Origin: Candidatus Thorarchaeota archaeon
Lineage (GTDB): Archaea > Asgardarchaeota > Thorarchaeia > Thorarchaeales > Thorarchaeaceae
Direction: 5' to 3'
Assembly (NCBI GenBank): GCA_029855935.1
Contig: JAGSHN010000027.1
Span: 1-64,000 of the forward strand
Length of the DNA: 64,000 nucleotides
Shown: positions 18,189 through 28,300 of the stretch, piece by piece
Layout of the letters: each line of letters begins with the position of its first letter
Position numbering within the stretch: position 1 is the first letter of the stretch
The notes under the pieces: generated by a model
Databases searched by the model: none
Told to the model about the DNA's origin: nothing
The model's input: only the letters and a program-made list of their open reading frames with translations
Made by a program: the position numbers and the translations under genes

Positions 18189-21100
18189 TCACTCTCCTCC
18201 TCTCTTCCCCTTGGAGGGGCCTTTTCTTGTCGAACTCGATTTCTTCTTCGAAGTAGTCGTCCCCCGGGACGAGGTGCTCTTCGTCGTCTTCTTCGTCTCG
18301 CTCTCGGACTCCGCGGAGCCTGGGGCCTCAGCACCTGACTCCTCTGTCTCGGCACTCTCCTCCTTCGGGGGCCTCTTCTCGCCCCACGGGAGCTTCTTGA
18401 GCCAGCCCTTCTTGTACGAAACAACCAAGACCAGACCAAGCAACACAGCGCCTCCGACTATCATAGCGATTACCCACGGCCCGAGGGGCGCCGTGCCGGC
18501 AAGCACTCTGAATGAGATCTGCTGTGCAAAGACAACTCCGGTGGCATTGCGGCCGAAGACCTGCAACGAGTAGTTGCCAGGAGTCCACTCAATATCGGTG
18601 TAGACCCACTGTTGCGTGGCCGGGTTGTAGGTCAGGCTGATGTTGTCACTCCAGCCCGTCCCGTTGTCGTACCTGAACCACATCTCAACGAAGGGCGTCA
18701 TGTTGACGACGGTCACCGCAGTGTTCTGATACGCGTCACCACCATCCACTGGCGTCATTATCGTCAGTGCGTACTTCCCACGTGCGATGGCCAGCGCCAT
18801 ACTGAACTCCTCGGATGATGTGAAGACGAGCGGGTCGGTCCCGACAGCAATCTCCGTGCCGTCGGAGTAGCCATCACCATCGGTGTCGCGTGAGGCGGGA
18901 TCGGTGCCATAGACGTAGTACTCGTCACCGTCGAGCAGACCGTCAAGGTCGCTGTCCGGGTTCATGAAACCGCCTCCCGGCACCGTCTGCAGCCCCAGTG
19001 CAAACTCCTTGCCATCAGACAGACCATCGTAGTCTGTGTCAAACTCGTCTCCGTCAGGAATACCGTCACCGTCCGAGTCGCTGCTCATCGGGTCCGTGTG
19101 ATAGAAGTATACCTCGGCACCATCGGGTAGATAGTCATCGTCCGAGTCGGGGTCCGTCGCTGATGTGGCGTAGAGGCCCGGAATGACCGTCTGTGCGGGG
19201 ATAGCGCCTCCCGAGGCCAGCGCAACGGACTTGGCCGGGTCGTCTGCTGCAAGCGCGGCCGGACCGATTCCCGTCGACCAGTTCGACGGAGGCCACGGAC
19301 CGTACGGATAGATCTCAGTCAAGGTCTCCTCATTGTCGAGCAGTCCGTCACCGTCGGTATCGTTGTATAGGGCCGACGTGTTGTAGACCCAGATCTCATG
19401 CCAGTCGTCAAGGCCGTCCTCGTCGGTGTCGTTCGAGGCTGGGTTCGAGTTGAACACACAGACCTCCTGATAGTCGATGAGCAGGTCGCCGTCGGTGTCG
19501 GGGTTGACCGGCGAGGTGTTGTATCTCAGGACTGGATAGACTGCCACATACGGGTACGTGATCTCGCTGATGTTCTCAAGTATAAGTTCCGAGCCGTCGG
19601 CCAGCAGGTCGTCATCAGTGTCGTTGTCCAACGGGTCCAGCGGAATCGGGTCCATCCACGGAATGCGTCCGGAACCGAGGTAGAGCTCTATTGAGTCTGA
19701 GAGACCGTCCATATCGCTGTCAGCCTCTGTTGCGTTGGTGCCATAGATCATGACCTCGTCGTAGTCAGACATCGGCCATGTGTACTCACCGTACTCGTTG
19801 GGCTCGTAGATCGAGTCATAGTCTGTGTCCCACGCGAGCGGATTAGTACCGTACAGGTTCACCTCGTCACCGTCACTGAGGCCGTCACCATCGGTATCGT
19901 AGGTGAAGGCACCAGTGTAGTAGACGAAGAACTCCTGGAAGTCCGTCAGCCCGTCATTGTCAGAGTCCTCGTCCATTGGGTCGGACCCGGTGACCAAGAC
20001 CTCATAGCCATCACTCAGCCCGTCACCGTCACTGTCATCCATCAGCGGATTCGTGTGCCAGAAGAAGAGCTCCTCACCGTCCGACAGGCCGTCAAAGTCA
20101 CTGTCAGGCAACGTCGGAGAGGTGCCGTACTTGTAGAACTCGTCACCATCACTGACCATGTCGAGGTCGGTGTCCGCGGACAGCGGGTCCGTCCCCAGCA
20201 GCAGGTCAACCATATCAGGCAGGCCGTCGTCATCAGTGTCAGGGTCGAGATAGTAGGTGTGGTTGCTGTCCTGGCGGAGAACGCCCTCTAGTCCGTCAAG
20301 CAGACCGTCACCATCGGTGTCACCGTTTGTCGGGTCGCTCGGCGGATCCTGAGCCAGCTCGTAGCCGTCAGAGTTCAGCCAGGCACCAGCGGGCGGGTTC
20401 TCCCGCTCGTCAGGCGACACACCAGTGTCGCCATCGGTATCAGGATTGCACGGATTGGTATACACGTGCTTCTGATAGGGCTCCCCATCATCATCGTAGA
20501 GTGTGATGACGAAACCAGCAACCTCGTTACCATCGCTCATCGGGTATTCCTGTCCCTCGGTGCCGGCCGGATAGAGCTTCTTGTTCAGCGCCCAATCGAT
20601 ATCACCGTTGTAGAGCTGCATGTACGAGTCGTCGTCCGTGTCCGCATCGAGTGGGTGCGTATAGCCTCCGTTGAATATCAGAGGCGCGGGGTCGAAGCCA
20701 GAGCCCGGTGTGTCGTTGTAGAGGGAGTCCAGGCCGTAGTACGGTCCCATTGGTCCCTCTTGACCATCGAGAAGACCGTCGCCGTCCGTGTCCGCGACAA
20801 GCGGATCGGTGTGGTCATCATACTTGACGCCGCCGATTATCACATACTCGACCGTCGGAGTGATCCCCGTCATGTTCCACGAGGTGAAGACCTCGTACGA
20901 GTCGGTCAAGCCGTCACCATCCGTGTCCTGTGTCAGCGGATCGGTGCCATAGACCACGACCTCGTCGTAGTCGGAGAGGTCATCCCAGTCAGAGTCCGGG
21001 AACATCGGGTTCGTACCGAGGTCCCATTCCTCGCCATCAAGAAGACCGTCATCATCCGAGTCCGGATCGACCGGGTCAGTGCCCATCGTCTGGACCTCGA

Positions 21101-24100
21101 GCTTGTCATTCGCACCATCGTCATCGGTGTCGGCCTTCATAGGATCGAGGCCCGGTATGGTCTTCTCATACTCGTCGGACAGACCATCGCCGTCCGTGTC
21201 GAAGCCCACGCCTGACTTCTTGTACTCCTCATCCCCAGGCTTGGGCGAGAGATCCCACGGTCCGCCCGGTTCCCACGTCCACGTCTTCTTCCACGACGCG
21301 AACAGGAACTCCAGCTTTAGCTTGAGGGTGAGTATCAACCGGAGCGTGATCTTCATGGGCGAGGGCTTGGACAGATCTTGGAAGAATGACAGGAATATCT
21401 CAAGCGAGCCGTCCAGCGACGCCGAGGCGACTATGATGTCAATTCCAAGGTGCACCGCTGCGCCAATCGTGATGGCCAGCGAGAGTGTGGACACCTCGGG
21501 TTCTATGGCACTGGCCATCTTCCGGACAATGTCGAGCTCGAGTCCGAACCAGACTTTGACGGTGATGCCGTCGAGGCCTATGTAGCTCGCCAGCTTAGAG
21601 AGCACACCGCCACCGACTCCGCCGGTCAGGAAATCAAGCAGGGTGAAGGTCTTGGAGACATCCACCTTCAGCGACAGCGTCCACTCAACAAGCCGGAAGA
21701 AGTCCTCCCACTCGAACATTCCGTTGCGGAAAGTGAACAAGTTCAGCACAAACTTTGCCGACCCGGAGAACGAGAGATCGAGGCCCAGGCTCTCCAGAAG
21801 GAAGCTCATGAATGCGTTCTTCGACGAGTCGAAGCCGGACACACCCAGCTCGGCACGGAACTGTGGCGATATCTCGAAGAATGAGAGGACCACCTTGAAG
21901 AACTCGCCGAGTGAACTCAGCGTGAATGGGTTGCGCCCCTCGAATAGTATCGAACGCAAGAACTCGAAGAACGGCGTCGGGTTCAGATGGAAATTCGCGT
22001 ACAGCCCGAGGTCAAAGGACAGCTCGAAGAGCGACCACTCCCCGAGGCCTATCGGAAGGTTCCCCATGTAGCCCATCAGGTCTGTGAAGCCTGCAAGCGC
22101 ACTGTTCAGACTGTCTTCGAGCTTCTCGAGAAGCGGAGTGATCTGCCCGGTCAACCAGTCGTAGATCTTGCCGAGCAGCCACTGCACGCCGCCCGTGAAG
22201 ATGTCCTTCACGGTGAACAGCAGATTCAGTACCTCAGAGACCATGTCCTCGTCGAACAGGCCCGTGAGCTTGCCAGCCACCGCCGACAGTATCTCCTGAA
22301 TCACGCTCTGGGGGCTCGGTACCTCATCCCTTGACAGACCGAAGGCCTGCGGGAAGAATGACTTGAGCAGCTTGAGTAATATGTCGACAGGCACGTCGTC
22401 AAATGACGGGTAGGTCGCGACAATGGAGCTGACAGCCACAAGGAGTGACTGCATTATTCCCTGGAACGACTGGCCACGCACCATGTTGATGATGCTGACG
22501 ACTCCGTTGACAATCTCGCCAACAGTGTTCAGTGTCTTCTCAACGTCGCCAGCCACTCCGTTGAGAACTCCCTCGCGGTCGAGAAGCCTGATGACGTTCG
22601 TCACCATCTGTGGCAACGAGCCGAGCTCAGAGAGAAAGTTCTCTACAGTGCTGCTGACGAGCTGCTTGAGCTTGTCACTGTCGGTCACAAGGGCGATTAT
22701 CCCGAGAACTGGTTTGAGTGCCCCATTGATGGCATCCATCACGTTCTGGAACTCTGATGTCGACAGACCAAGGGTCTCCACCAGCCGCTCCACGATGTCG
22801 AAAATGTTCGGTAGCTGTGATGGAGCAAAGCCATCGTTGTAAATACCTGTCACAAGAAGCATTGCGTCCTCTATAAGCTCGCGCGTGCTGGCTGGAACGG
22901 TGGACTGGAGGTATTCCGTCATCACGTCCTCAATCTGTGACCTGAAGTCGTCAACACTCGGGAGACCCTCCTCAGCGAACCTCTTTGTTACATTCATCAT
23001 CTCGCGAGCAAAGTCCTCTACCTGACCAACGACCTGTGACTCACCGACAAACTCCCGGACAATCTTGGCGGCAAGTTCCATGACATTCTCGGCCGTGAAG
23101 TGGTCGATCAGGTCAAGCGCACTCATACCAATCTCGATGAGGGCCATTGTCTTGTTGATGACCTCCTGACCAGCAGCGTCAGTGAGGACGTTCAGAGCTG
23201 TATTCAGGAGTTCCTGACCGACATCCTGAATGAATCGTGAGAAATCAAAACTTGACAGATAGTCGACAACCGACTTGATGAAGGCGATACCCCGCTGCAC
23301 AAGTGTCTCGGCCTCACCGAAGGTCAGGCCCAAGGTCGCAACGAGGGTCTTGTTGAGCAGCGCCTTCAGAACGTTGTTCGTGACGAAACTGAGTATCGCA
23401 TCAAAGGCCCCCTTTCCGCCGGAGAGGACATCGGAGATGAGGCTCCAGAGATCGTCACCAATGTTGAGAACGTTGTCAAGGAAGTCCATTACCTCCTGCG
23501 GAATGATCGCCGGCAGGAGTCCCTCTATCAACTCGAAGAAGACATCCTTGATGTTGCCGATGCCGCCACGAAGGTTAAACAGTGCCTTCAGGATGGGCTC
23601 TATGTATGGCTTGAGGCTCTCAGGGAACGGAAACTGGTCAGCGATTATGTTGAGGACTGACTTGAGGGGACTATCAAGGTCAAAGTCCTTCACTATACCA
23701 ATCAGGTCCATTATCTGACTCAGAGTTCCCATTACGTTCTCAATGGCGTCCGTGGGAATGGAGAGTACGTTCTCCCCCACACTCATCAGCAGGTCGAGCA
23801 AGACATCAATTATCTTTCCGACCGGACCACGAAGGCCCGAGTTGATAGGCAGAAGACCAAGAATGAACGAGCCCGGGTCAACATCTGCGGCTGACGTCAG
23901 CTTGATCACAGGCGTGAAGTTCTCGGGAAGCTCGTCTATGTCCAGACGCTCAAGCGAACCGTCCTCCTGCAACGAATAGGCGGCTGGCTCAATCCTTGCC
24001 GGATGCCTCGCCAGCATTGCCTCGTAGCGCTGCTGCGCGGCCGTTGGGTCGACCTCTCCAACAGGGTCAATTGGCTCGAATGTGCGTCTGAAGAACTCGT

Positions 24101-24743
24101 TGAAGTTGTCAGCGTACATCTTCAGAGCCATGTCCCTCAGGTCTGACCCAGCAGAGGCGTACTTGGCATTGACCTCGCCACGTTGCAGACATATCTCGGA
24201 GATGGCGTACACATCGTACAGAATCAGGACCAGACCATCAATCTGTTCGGCCTCGCTCGTGTGAATGTTGGTGTCCTGCTCGCGGACAAAGGTGTCGAGC
24301 GAGAGCGTGTTGCCCATGCCCACTACGTGCTGGGTTCTCTCGTGAGCGTGTATGATGCCATAGAACTCGTCCCAAGGCATCGTGCGGTCCTTGAACTGTA
24401 CGCCCGCGAGCCCCGACTGGAACGCGTAGACCGCAATCCACGGATCATCCAACAACCAATAGTCGATGTCTGAGGCCGACAAAACTGGCAACAGCACGAC
24501 ACGATTGAGCCTATATGAGACCACCTTATGGACGGCCTCTGCAATGGCTCTCATCATCTCATCCGATGAGTCATAGAAGATGTATATGCTCCCAAGGTCA
24601 TAGCCCTCAAAGGGCTGTGGGATTATCCTCTCGTCATCCTGACGCTGGACCGCCTGTCCGGCCCACACGACATTTGGTATGATACTCATTAGCATAAATG
24701 CTAGGAACAATAAAGAGATAACTCGGACCTGATTCTTCCGCAT
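18189..24743 (-). CDS. Giant surface protein with thrombospondin-type-3-like calcium repeats
   Basis: A 2184-residue type I membrane protein. The ATG at 24743 starts a signal peptide (MRKNQVRVISLLFLAFMLMS); longer readings lack the signal at their N-terminus. Residues about 40-280 are a mixed alpha/beta domain. Residues about 290-960 are a long chain of amphipathic helices without a recognised family. Residues about 960-1150 are strand-rich and hydrophobic. Residues about 1180-1970 hold roughly 26 loops of the type DTDGDGLSDGxE, the acidic calcium-binding repeats of thrombospondin type 3. A final Ig-like stretch, a membrane helix (about 2086-2108) and a tail of about 75 residues rich in K, S, T and E follow. 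It is co-transcribed with the FG-GAP protein (4-base gap). The repeats make calcium-dependent rigidity likely. The helical region is unexplained. Confidence 0.9.
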   Translation of the reverse strand: MRKNQVRVISLLFLAFMLMSIIPNVVWAGQAVQRQDDERIIPQPFEGYDLGSIYIFYDSSDEMMRAIAEAVHKVVSYRLNRVVLLPVLSASDIDYWLLDDPWIAVYAFQSGLAGVQFKDRTMPWDEFYGIIHAHERTQHVVGMGNTLSLDTFVREQDTNIHTSEAEQIDGLVLILYDVYAISEICLQRGEVNAKYASAGSDLRDMALKMYADNFNEFFRRTFEPIDPVGEVDPTAAQQRYEAMLARHPARIEPAAYSLQEDGSLERLDIDELPENFTPVIKLTSAADVDPGSFILGLLPINSGLRGPVGKIIDVLLDLLMSVGENVLSIPTDAIENVMGTLSQIMDLIGIVKDFDLDSPLKSVLNIIADQFPFPESLKPYIEPILKALFNLRGGIGNIKDVFFELIEGLLPAIIPQEVMDFLDNVLNIGDDLWSLISDVLSGGKGAFDAILSFVTNNVLKALLNKTLVATLGLTFGEAETLVQRGIAFIKSVVDYLSSFDFSRFIQDVGQELLNTALNVLTDAAGQEVINKTMALIEIGMSALDLIDHFTAENVMELAAKIVREFVGESQVVGQVEDFAREMMNVTKRFAEEGLPSVDDFRSQIEDVMTEYLQSTVPASTRELIEDAMLLVTGIYNDGFAPSQLPNIFDIVERLVETLGLSTSEFQNVMDAINGALKPVLGIIALVTDSDKLKQLVSSTVENFLSELGSLPQMVTNVIRLLDREGVLNGVAGDVEKTLNTVGEIVNGVVSIINMVRGQSFQGIMQSLLVAVSSIVATYPSFDDVPVDILLKLLKSFFPQAFGLSRDEVPSPQSVIQEILSAVAGKLTGLFDEDMVSEVLNLLFTVKDIFTGGVQWLLGKIYDWLTGQITPLLEKLEDSLNSALAGFTDLMGYMGNLPIGLGEWSLFELSFDLGLYANFHLNPTPFFEFLRSILFEGRNPFTLSSLGEFFKVVLSFFEISPQFRAELGVSGFDSSKNAFMSFLLESLGLDLSFSGSAKFVLNLFTFRNGMFEWEDFFRLVEWTLSLKVDVSKTFTLLDFLTGGVGGGVLSKLASYIGLDGITVKVWFGLELDIVRKMASAIEPEVSTLSLAITIGAAVHLGIDIIVASASLDGSLEIFLSFFQDLSKPSPMKITLRLILTLKLKLEFLFASWKKTWTWEPGGPWDLSPKPGDEEYKKSGVGFDTDGDGLSDEYEKTIPGLDPMKADTDDDGANDKLEVQTMGTDPVDPDSDDDGLLDGEEWDLGTNPMFPDSDWDDLSDYDEVVVYGTDPLTQDTDGDGLTDSYEVFTSWNMTGITPTVEYVIIGGVKYDDHTDPLVADTDGDGLLDGQEGPMGPYYGLDSLYNDTPGSGFDPAPLIFNGGYTHPLDADTDDDSYMQLYNGDIDWALNKKLYPAGTEGQEYPMSDGNEVAGFVITLYDDDGEPYQKHVYTNPCNPDTDGDTGVSPDERENPPAGAWLNSDGYELAQDPPSDPTNGDTDGDGLLDGLEGVLRQDSNHTYYLDPDTDDDGLPDMVDLLLGTDPLSADTDLDMVSDGDEFYKYGTSPTLPDSDFDGLSDGEELFFWHTNPLMDDSDGDGLSDGYEVLVTGSDPMDEDSDNDGLTDFQEFFVYYTGAFTYDTDGDGLSDGDEVNLYGTNPLAWDTDYDSIYEPNEYGEYTWPMSDYDEVMIYGTNATEADSDMDGLSDSIELYLGSGRIPWMDPIPLDPLDNDTDDDLLADGSELILENISEITYPYVAVYPVLRYNTSPVNPDTDGDLLIDYQEVCVFNSNPASNDTDEDGLDDWHEIWVYNTSALYNDTDGDGLLDNEETLTEIYPYGPWPPSNWSTGIGPAALAADDPAKSVALASGGAIPAQTVIPGLYATSATDPDSDDDYLPDGAEVYFYHTDPMSSDSDGDGIPDGDEFDTDYDGLSDGKEFALGLQTVPGGGFMNPDSDLDGLLDGDEYYVYGTDPASRDTDGDGYSDGTEIAVGTDPLVFTSSEEFSMALAIARGKYALTIMTPVDGGDAYQNTAVTVVNMTPFVEMWFRYDNGTGWSDNISLTYNPATQQWVYTDIEWTPGNYSLQVFGRNATGVVFAQQISFRVLAGTAPLGPWVIAMIVGGAVLLGLVLVVSYKKGWLKKLPWGEKRPPKEESAETEESGAEAPGSAESESETKKTTKSTSSRGTTTSKKKSSSTRKGPSKGKRGGE

Positions 24744-24911
24744 CTTGTGCAGCACATCCTCTCCGGGTGAACGACCTTCTCTAACGAGGACAAGAACAGT
24801 CGTGGTGGTGGCTGTGATTGCCTGTCTCTGGGTGGGGTGGTATAGAGCCAACGTTCACGAGTGTCTACCTCATCAGAGGAGGTAACTGGTGAGAATTTTC
24901 GACGCAGAACG

Positions 24912-24919
24912 TTTTAAAA
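24912..24919 (-). promoter_or_regulatory. Candidate TATA box for the giant operon
   Basis: TTTTAAAA on the minus strand is the best TATA-like element upstream of the start at 24743. It implies a leader of about 140 bases, longer than usual here. A weaker CTATACC near 24840 is an alternative. Confidence 0.4.
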
Positions 24920-25090
24920 TTTTCCAAGAACTCGTTACGATGGTCAATGCAGCACCTTGGAGATCATAGGCTCCGTGCGTCGACAAATGCGCGCCGTGCA
25001 GATATGACCGACGTATCTGGGTCGTTCAACTATGTCTCGAAATAGCGTGCGGTACGTCGAAAAAGGAGGCTTCCGATTTCCGGAACGACT

Positions 25091-25273
25091 GTTCGGGGAA
25101 TCTAGACATAGAAAAATCTGCCGACAGAAATCGTCGGGCCGTGACAGGGAGTGGGCATAGTCTAGAACCGAACAGGTCCGAAACGAGGAAACTCAAGCAG
25201 TCACGTGACACGGGAACCTGACCAGCAGCAACACGCTGAACGTATCGTTCGGGGATGCCAACCGATAGCGTGT
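25091..25273. repeat. Intergenic structured element with nested inverted repeats
   Basis: Downstream of the NLR-like gene. GTTCGG plus TCTAGAC (25091-25107, 4 unpaired bases between) pairs with GTCTAGA plus CCGAAC (25160-25173), enclosing CCGAC/GTCGG (25121-25125 and 25133-25137). A second hairpin pairs ACACGCT and ATCG (25231-25237, 25244-25247) with CGAT and AGCGTGT (25263-25273), with a 6-base bulge. Minus-strand T runs follow near 25116 and 25066. Either a 3' end with terminators or a small RNA. I see no credible coding region in 24920-25335. Confidence 0.55.
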
Positions 25274-25335
25274 ATGGTGTCAGCGTGAACAGGAAGAGTG
25301 AGGGGGACGGCGTGCGGTTTCTCACTCAGAAACGA

Positions 25336-28300
25336 CTATGCTCCAAAACGCAGCAGCATACTACTGGACATTGCGTATAGGATGCACTCGTCGTAGGAGA
25401 AGGGTGCGCCACGCCACATCACATCGCCCAATGCCAGACCGTAGTGGATGTCAAGCCCGCGTGTCGAAACACCGAGAGCAACTGCTGCAGCACGACGTAG
25501 TGACTCGTCCTCACTGTTGATGAACGGCTCAAGCTTGGCGACACGGGCCTCCTCGCTCCAGCCGCGACTCATCGCACAACCAAGACCCTTCACTGCGGCC
25601 TGGCGGACCTCCCTATCAGAGGCCCTCGTCATCTCGTTCAGGAGACTCACGCACTGTGTGTCGTCTCGGTATTGAGTGCTCAGGATCCCAAGCGCGATGG
25701 CACCGCCTGCTCTCACCATCTCATCGGAGGAGTCGGTGAGACTCTGTACCTCCTTGATTGGCTCTGGCACTCCGCGCGAGATTATACCATAAGAGAGGGC
25801 CGCTCTGAAGCGCACATCAGGGTCACTATCCTCCAGCAGAGGCCGCACGTAGTCCATAAACCTCTGAGGGCGGGGCTTGTTCAGTGAGGCCAGAGCAACG
25901 CCCAGTGCCGCGCTCGCTCGGAACATAGGCTCGCTGTCACTGAGCAGCTCGATGATCTTGCCAAAGAGCTTTGACTCGATGCCTCTGGAGAGGACGAACC
26001 CCAGTGCAATCGGGTACGACTCGCGCATCCTGCCGAACACCCTGTCACCAAGTTCAATCAGATGCTCAGTCTCCGTGGACGGGTCCTCGAGAAGGGGTGT
26101 GATAATACCACCGGCAAGAACGGCAGCCGCCCGCACATCGTCGTGATCATCACTTAGGTGCGAGCGCGCTATTCTGAGTAGCTGGTTGGGATCGCCGTAC
26201 AACGAGCTTCCGATCGCCAGCCCGTGAATCGCGCCCGTGCGAATCTGACCATCGTCGCTCGACAGCAGTTCGCTAGTGATGTCGGTCACATCCTTTCGGT
26301 CTCGAATGACGTTCAGCACCGCCAGCGCGGCACCGGCACGCCGTACACCCCAATCGTCATCAGCAAGGAGCAGACGCGCAATCCGGGCCCGAATCTCACC
26401 GTCCTTGATGGAACAGGCCGTGCAGACGAGTGCCCACGCAGAGGAGATGGCAACGTCGACGTCAGGATCGTCAATGAGAGGCTCAAGCAGCATGGTTCGC
26501 TCAGACTCCTTGAGTGCGAGAGAGGCAATTCCTATTGCCATAGTGGCAGACCTGCGTACGTTGAGCTCGCTGTCGTTCATCAGCGTCGCCAGAGTCTCGG
26601 TCGCGGGGGTGAGAGTCATCCCCAGCGGTAGTGGTACAGGAGGCGCTGACACATCTGATTCCGACACAATCGGTGTGGGAGGCTCCGCCACTGACTCGCG
26701 GTCCTCGACAACCTCCTCCTGTCCGGTCGAGACCGGACCGAATCTCTGCTCAAGAGGTCTGTATTCGGGCTTCTTCTCTTCCTCGTGCTCGGTCGTCCCG
26801 GTCTCGCCCGAGGTGGTGACAACGTCCGGCCCGGGCTGGCGCTCCGGTGTTGGTTCAGGCTCCACGGGCTGCGTGCGTCCCTCGATGAGTTGCTCAACGA
26901 GCCTCTGGATGACCCGGGCCTTGTCTGGCACAAAGGCAGGGATGCGCTTGAGCAGATTGTGGAGCCTCGGGCGGTCCTGCTCATACCTCAGGAGGGTCAA
27001 GACGACAAGCGGTACTGTGAACTCTTTACTAAGGCTCACCTCGGTGCCGCTCTTTCCTATCCGAATCCTCAGCATTCCTGACGACACCAGTGTTGCGAAG
27101 GTGCTCGACTCGGCCTCGATGGGCAGTTTGAACAGTGGGAGGGCCTCGCACTGAGCCTCAATCAACTTCTCGACGGTGGCATACAGTGAGTCTCTCTCTG
27201 TGAGAATTCCAAGCCGGCGGAACACCGAGTCTGCATACTTCGGTCCGCCAGCAAAGAGGTCGAGGAACTCAGGTGAGGAAGGCGACGGCAGAGATCCCAT
27301 CTTGCGGTACCACTCTGCCGACAGACGAAGAATGTACGGCTTGCTGAGCAGCGGCAACAGGTCAAAGGGTACACTCTCGGGAATCCCGTACCGCTGCATC
27401 GCTGCCTTCAGCTCACTCTCTGTGAATTCAGACATCAGCACAGAAACAGGCGTCATCACTCCGACTGCCTTGGCCGCGTCAGTCGCACGTGAGTTCTCGT
27501 AGATATAGTATCTGAGGTCGCCTGCTCCGTACGCTATAGCCTTGCTTGAAGCCCATACTGCGGTTCTGCACGATAGAATGAAAGACACGTAGTCAGACCT
27601 ACAGGCTGCGAGAGCACCCAGCAGGTAGCGGATGTTAGACGGGTCCATCTCGTCAAGACCGTCAAGGAATATGTAGGCGTGGTCATTGGCTGAATTCAGT
27701 ATGGGGTCTATGAGGTCAACGAGGGCCTGGAGGGACTCGACGTGAAAGACGCTTGTGAGGGACTTGATACCGTGACCGAGAGGGACGAAGAATGTAGGAG
27801 AGCCCATCTCCACACAGCGCATTGACATTCTTGCCAAGAACCATGTCTTGCCCAGACCAGCGTCGCCCAAGACAAGGAATATGTTCCTATCCGAGATGCC
27901 CGCGTCGCCCATGAACCGCATAAAGACGATCTCGGGGTCAGTCCTTGGAACGTACAGGTCAGGCGTGTACCTTACTCCAAGCCCGGAGGTGCCGACAGTG
28001 CGCTGTCGCTGAAGTCTGCTGATGACACGCAGGCGATTGATGTCAAGACTCTCGACCGCAGAGTACCGTCCCAGGAACTTCCTATAGGCAATGTCAAGAC
28101 CGTGCTCCATCGCAGAGAGCCTGCTCAAGACCTCATTCAGCTTCTGAGTGGTCTCTTGGGACTGGAGCAGCAGCACATCGATCTTCACACCGCTCTCCGT
28201 GGCAAGCGAGACCACCTGCTGAAGGAGCGCGGTGTTGGACCTCAGCTCGGTCACTATGTCCGTCAGCGTGCCCTGAAACTCTCGAAGACTATACTGAAGC

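Noticed and set aside
18185-18439. Arginine-rich N-terminal extension of the FG-GAP protein
   Set aside because: It overlaps the 3' end of the upstream gene and would precede a proper signal peptide; the ATG at 18184 has a good ribosome-binding site.
18840-21200. Regular short DNA repeats resembling a CRISPR or tandem array
   Set aside because: The spacing follows codons of the acidic calcium loops; there are no identical repeats with unique spacers.
25026-25325. A 99-codon minus-strand open frame downstream of the NLR-like gene
   Set aside because: Composition is unlike protein, there is no ribosome-binding site, and the stretch contains inverted repeats better explained as RNA or terminator structure.
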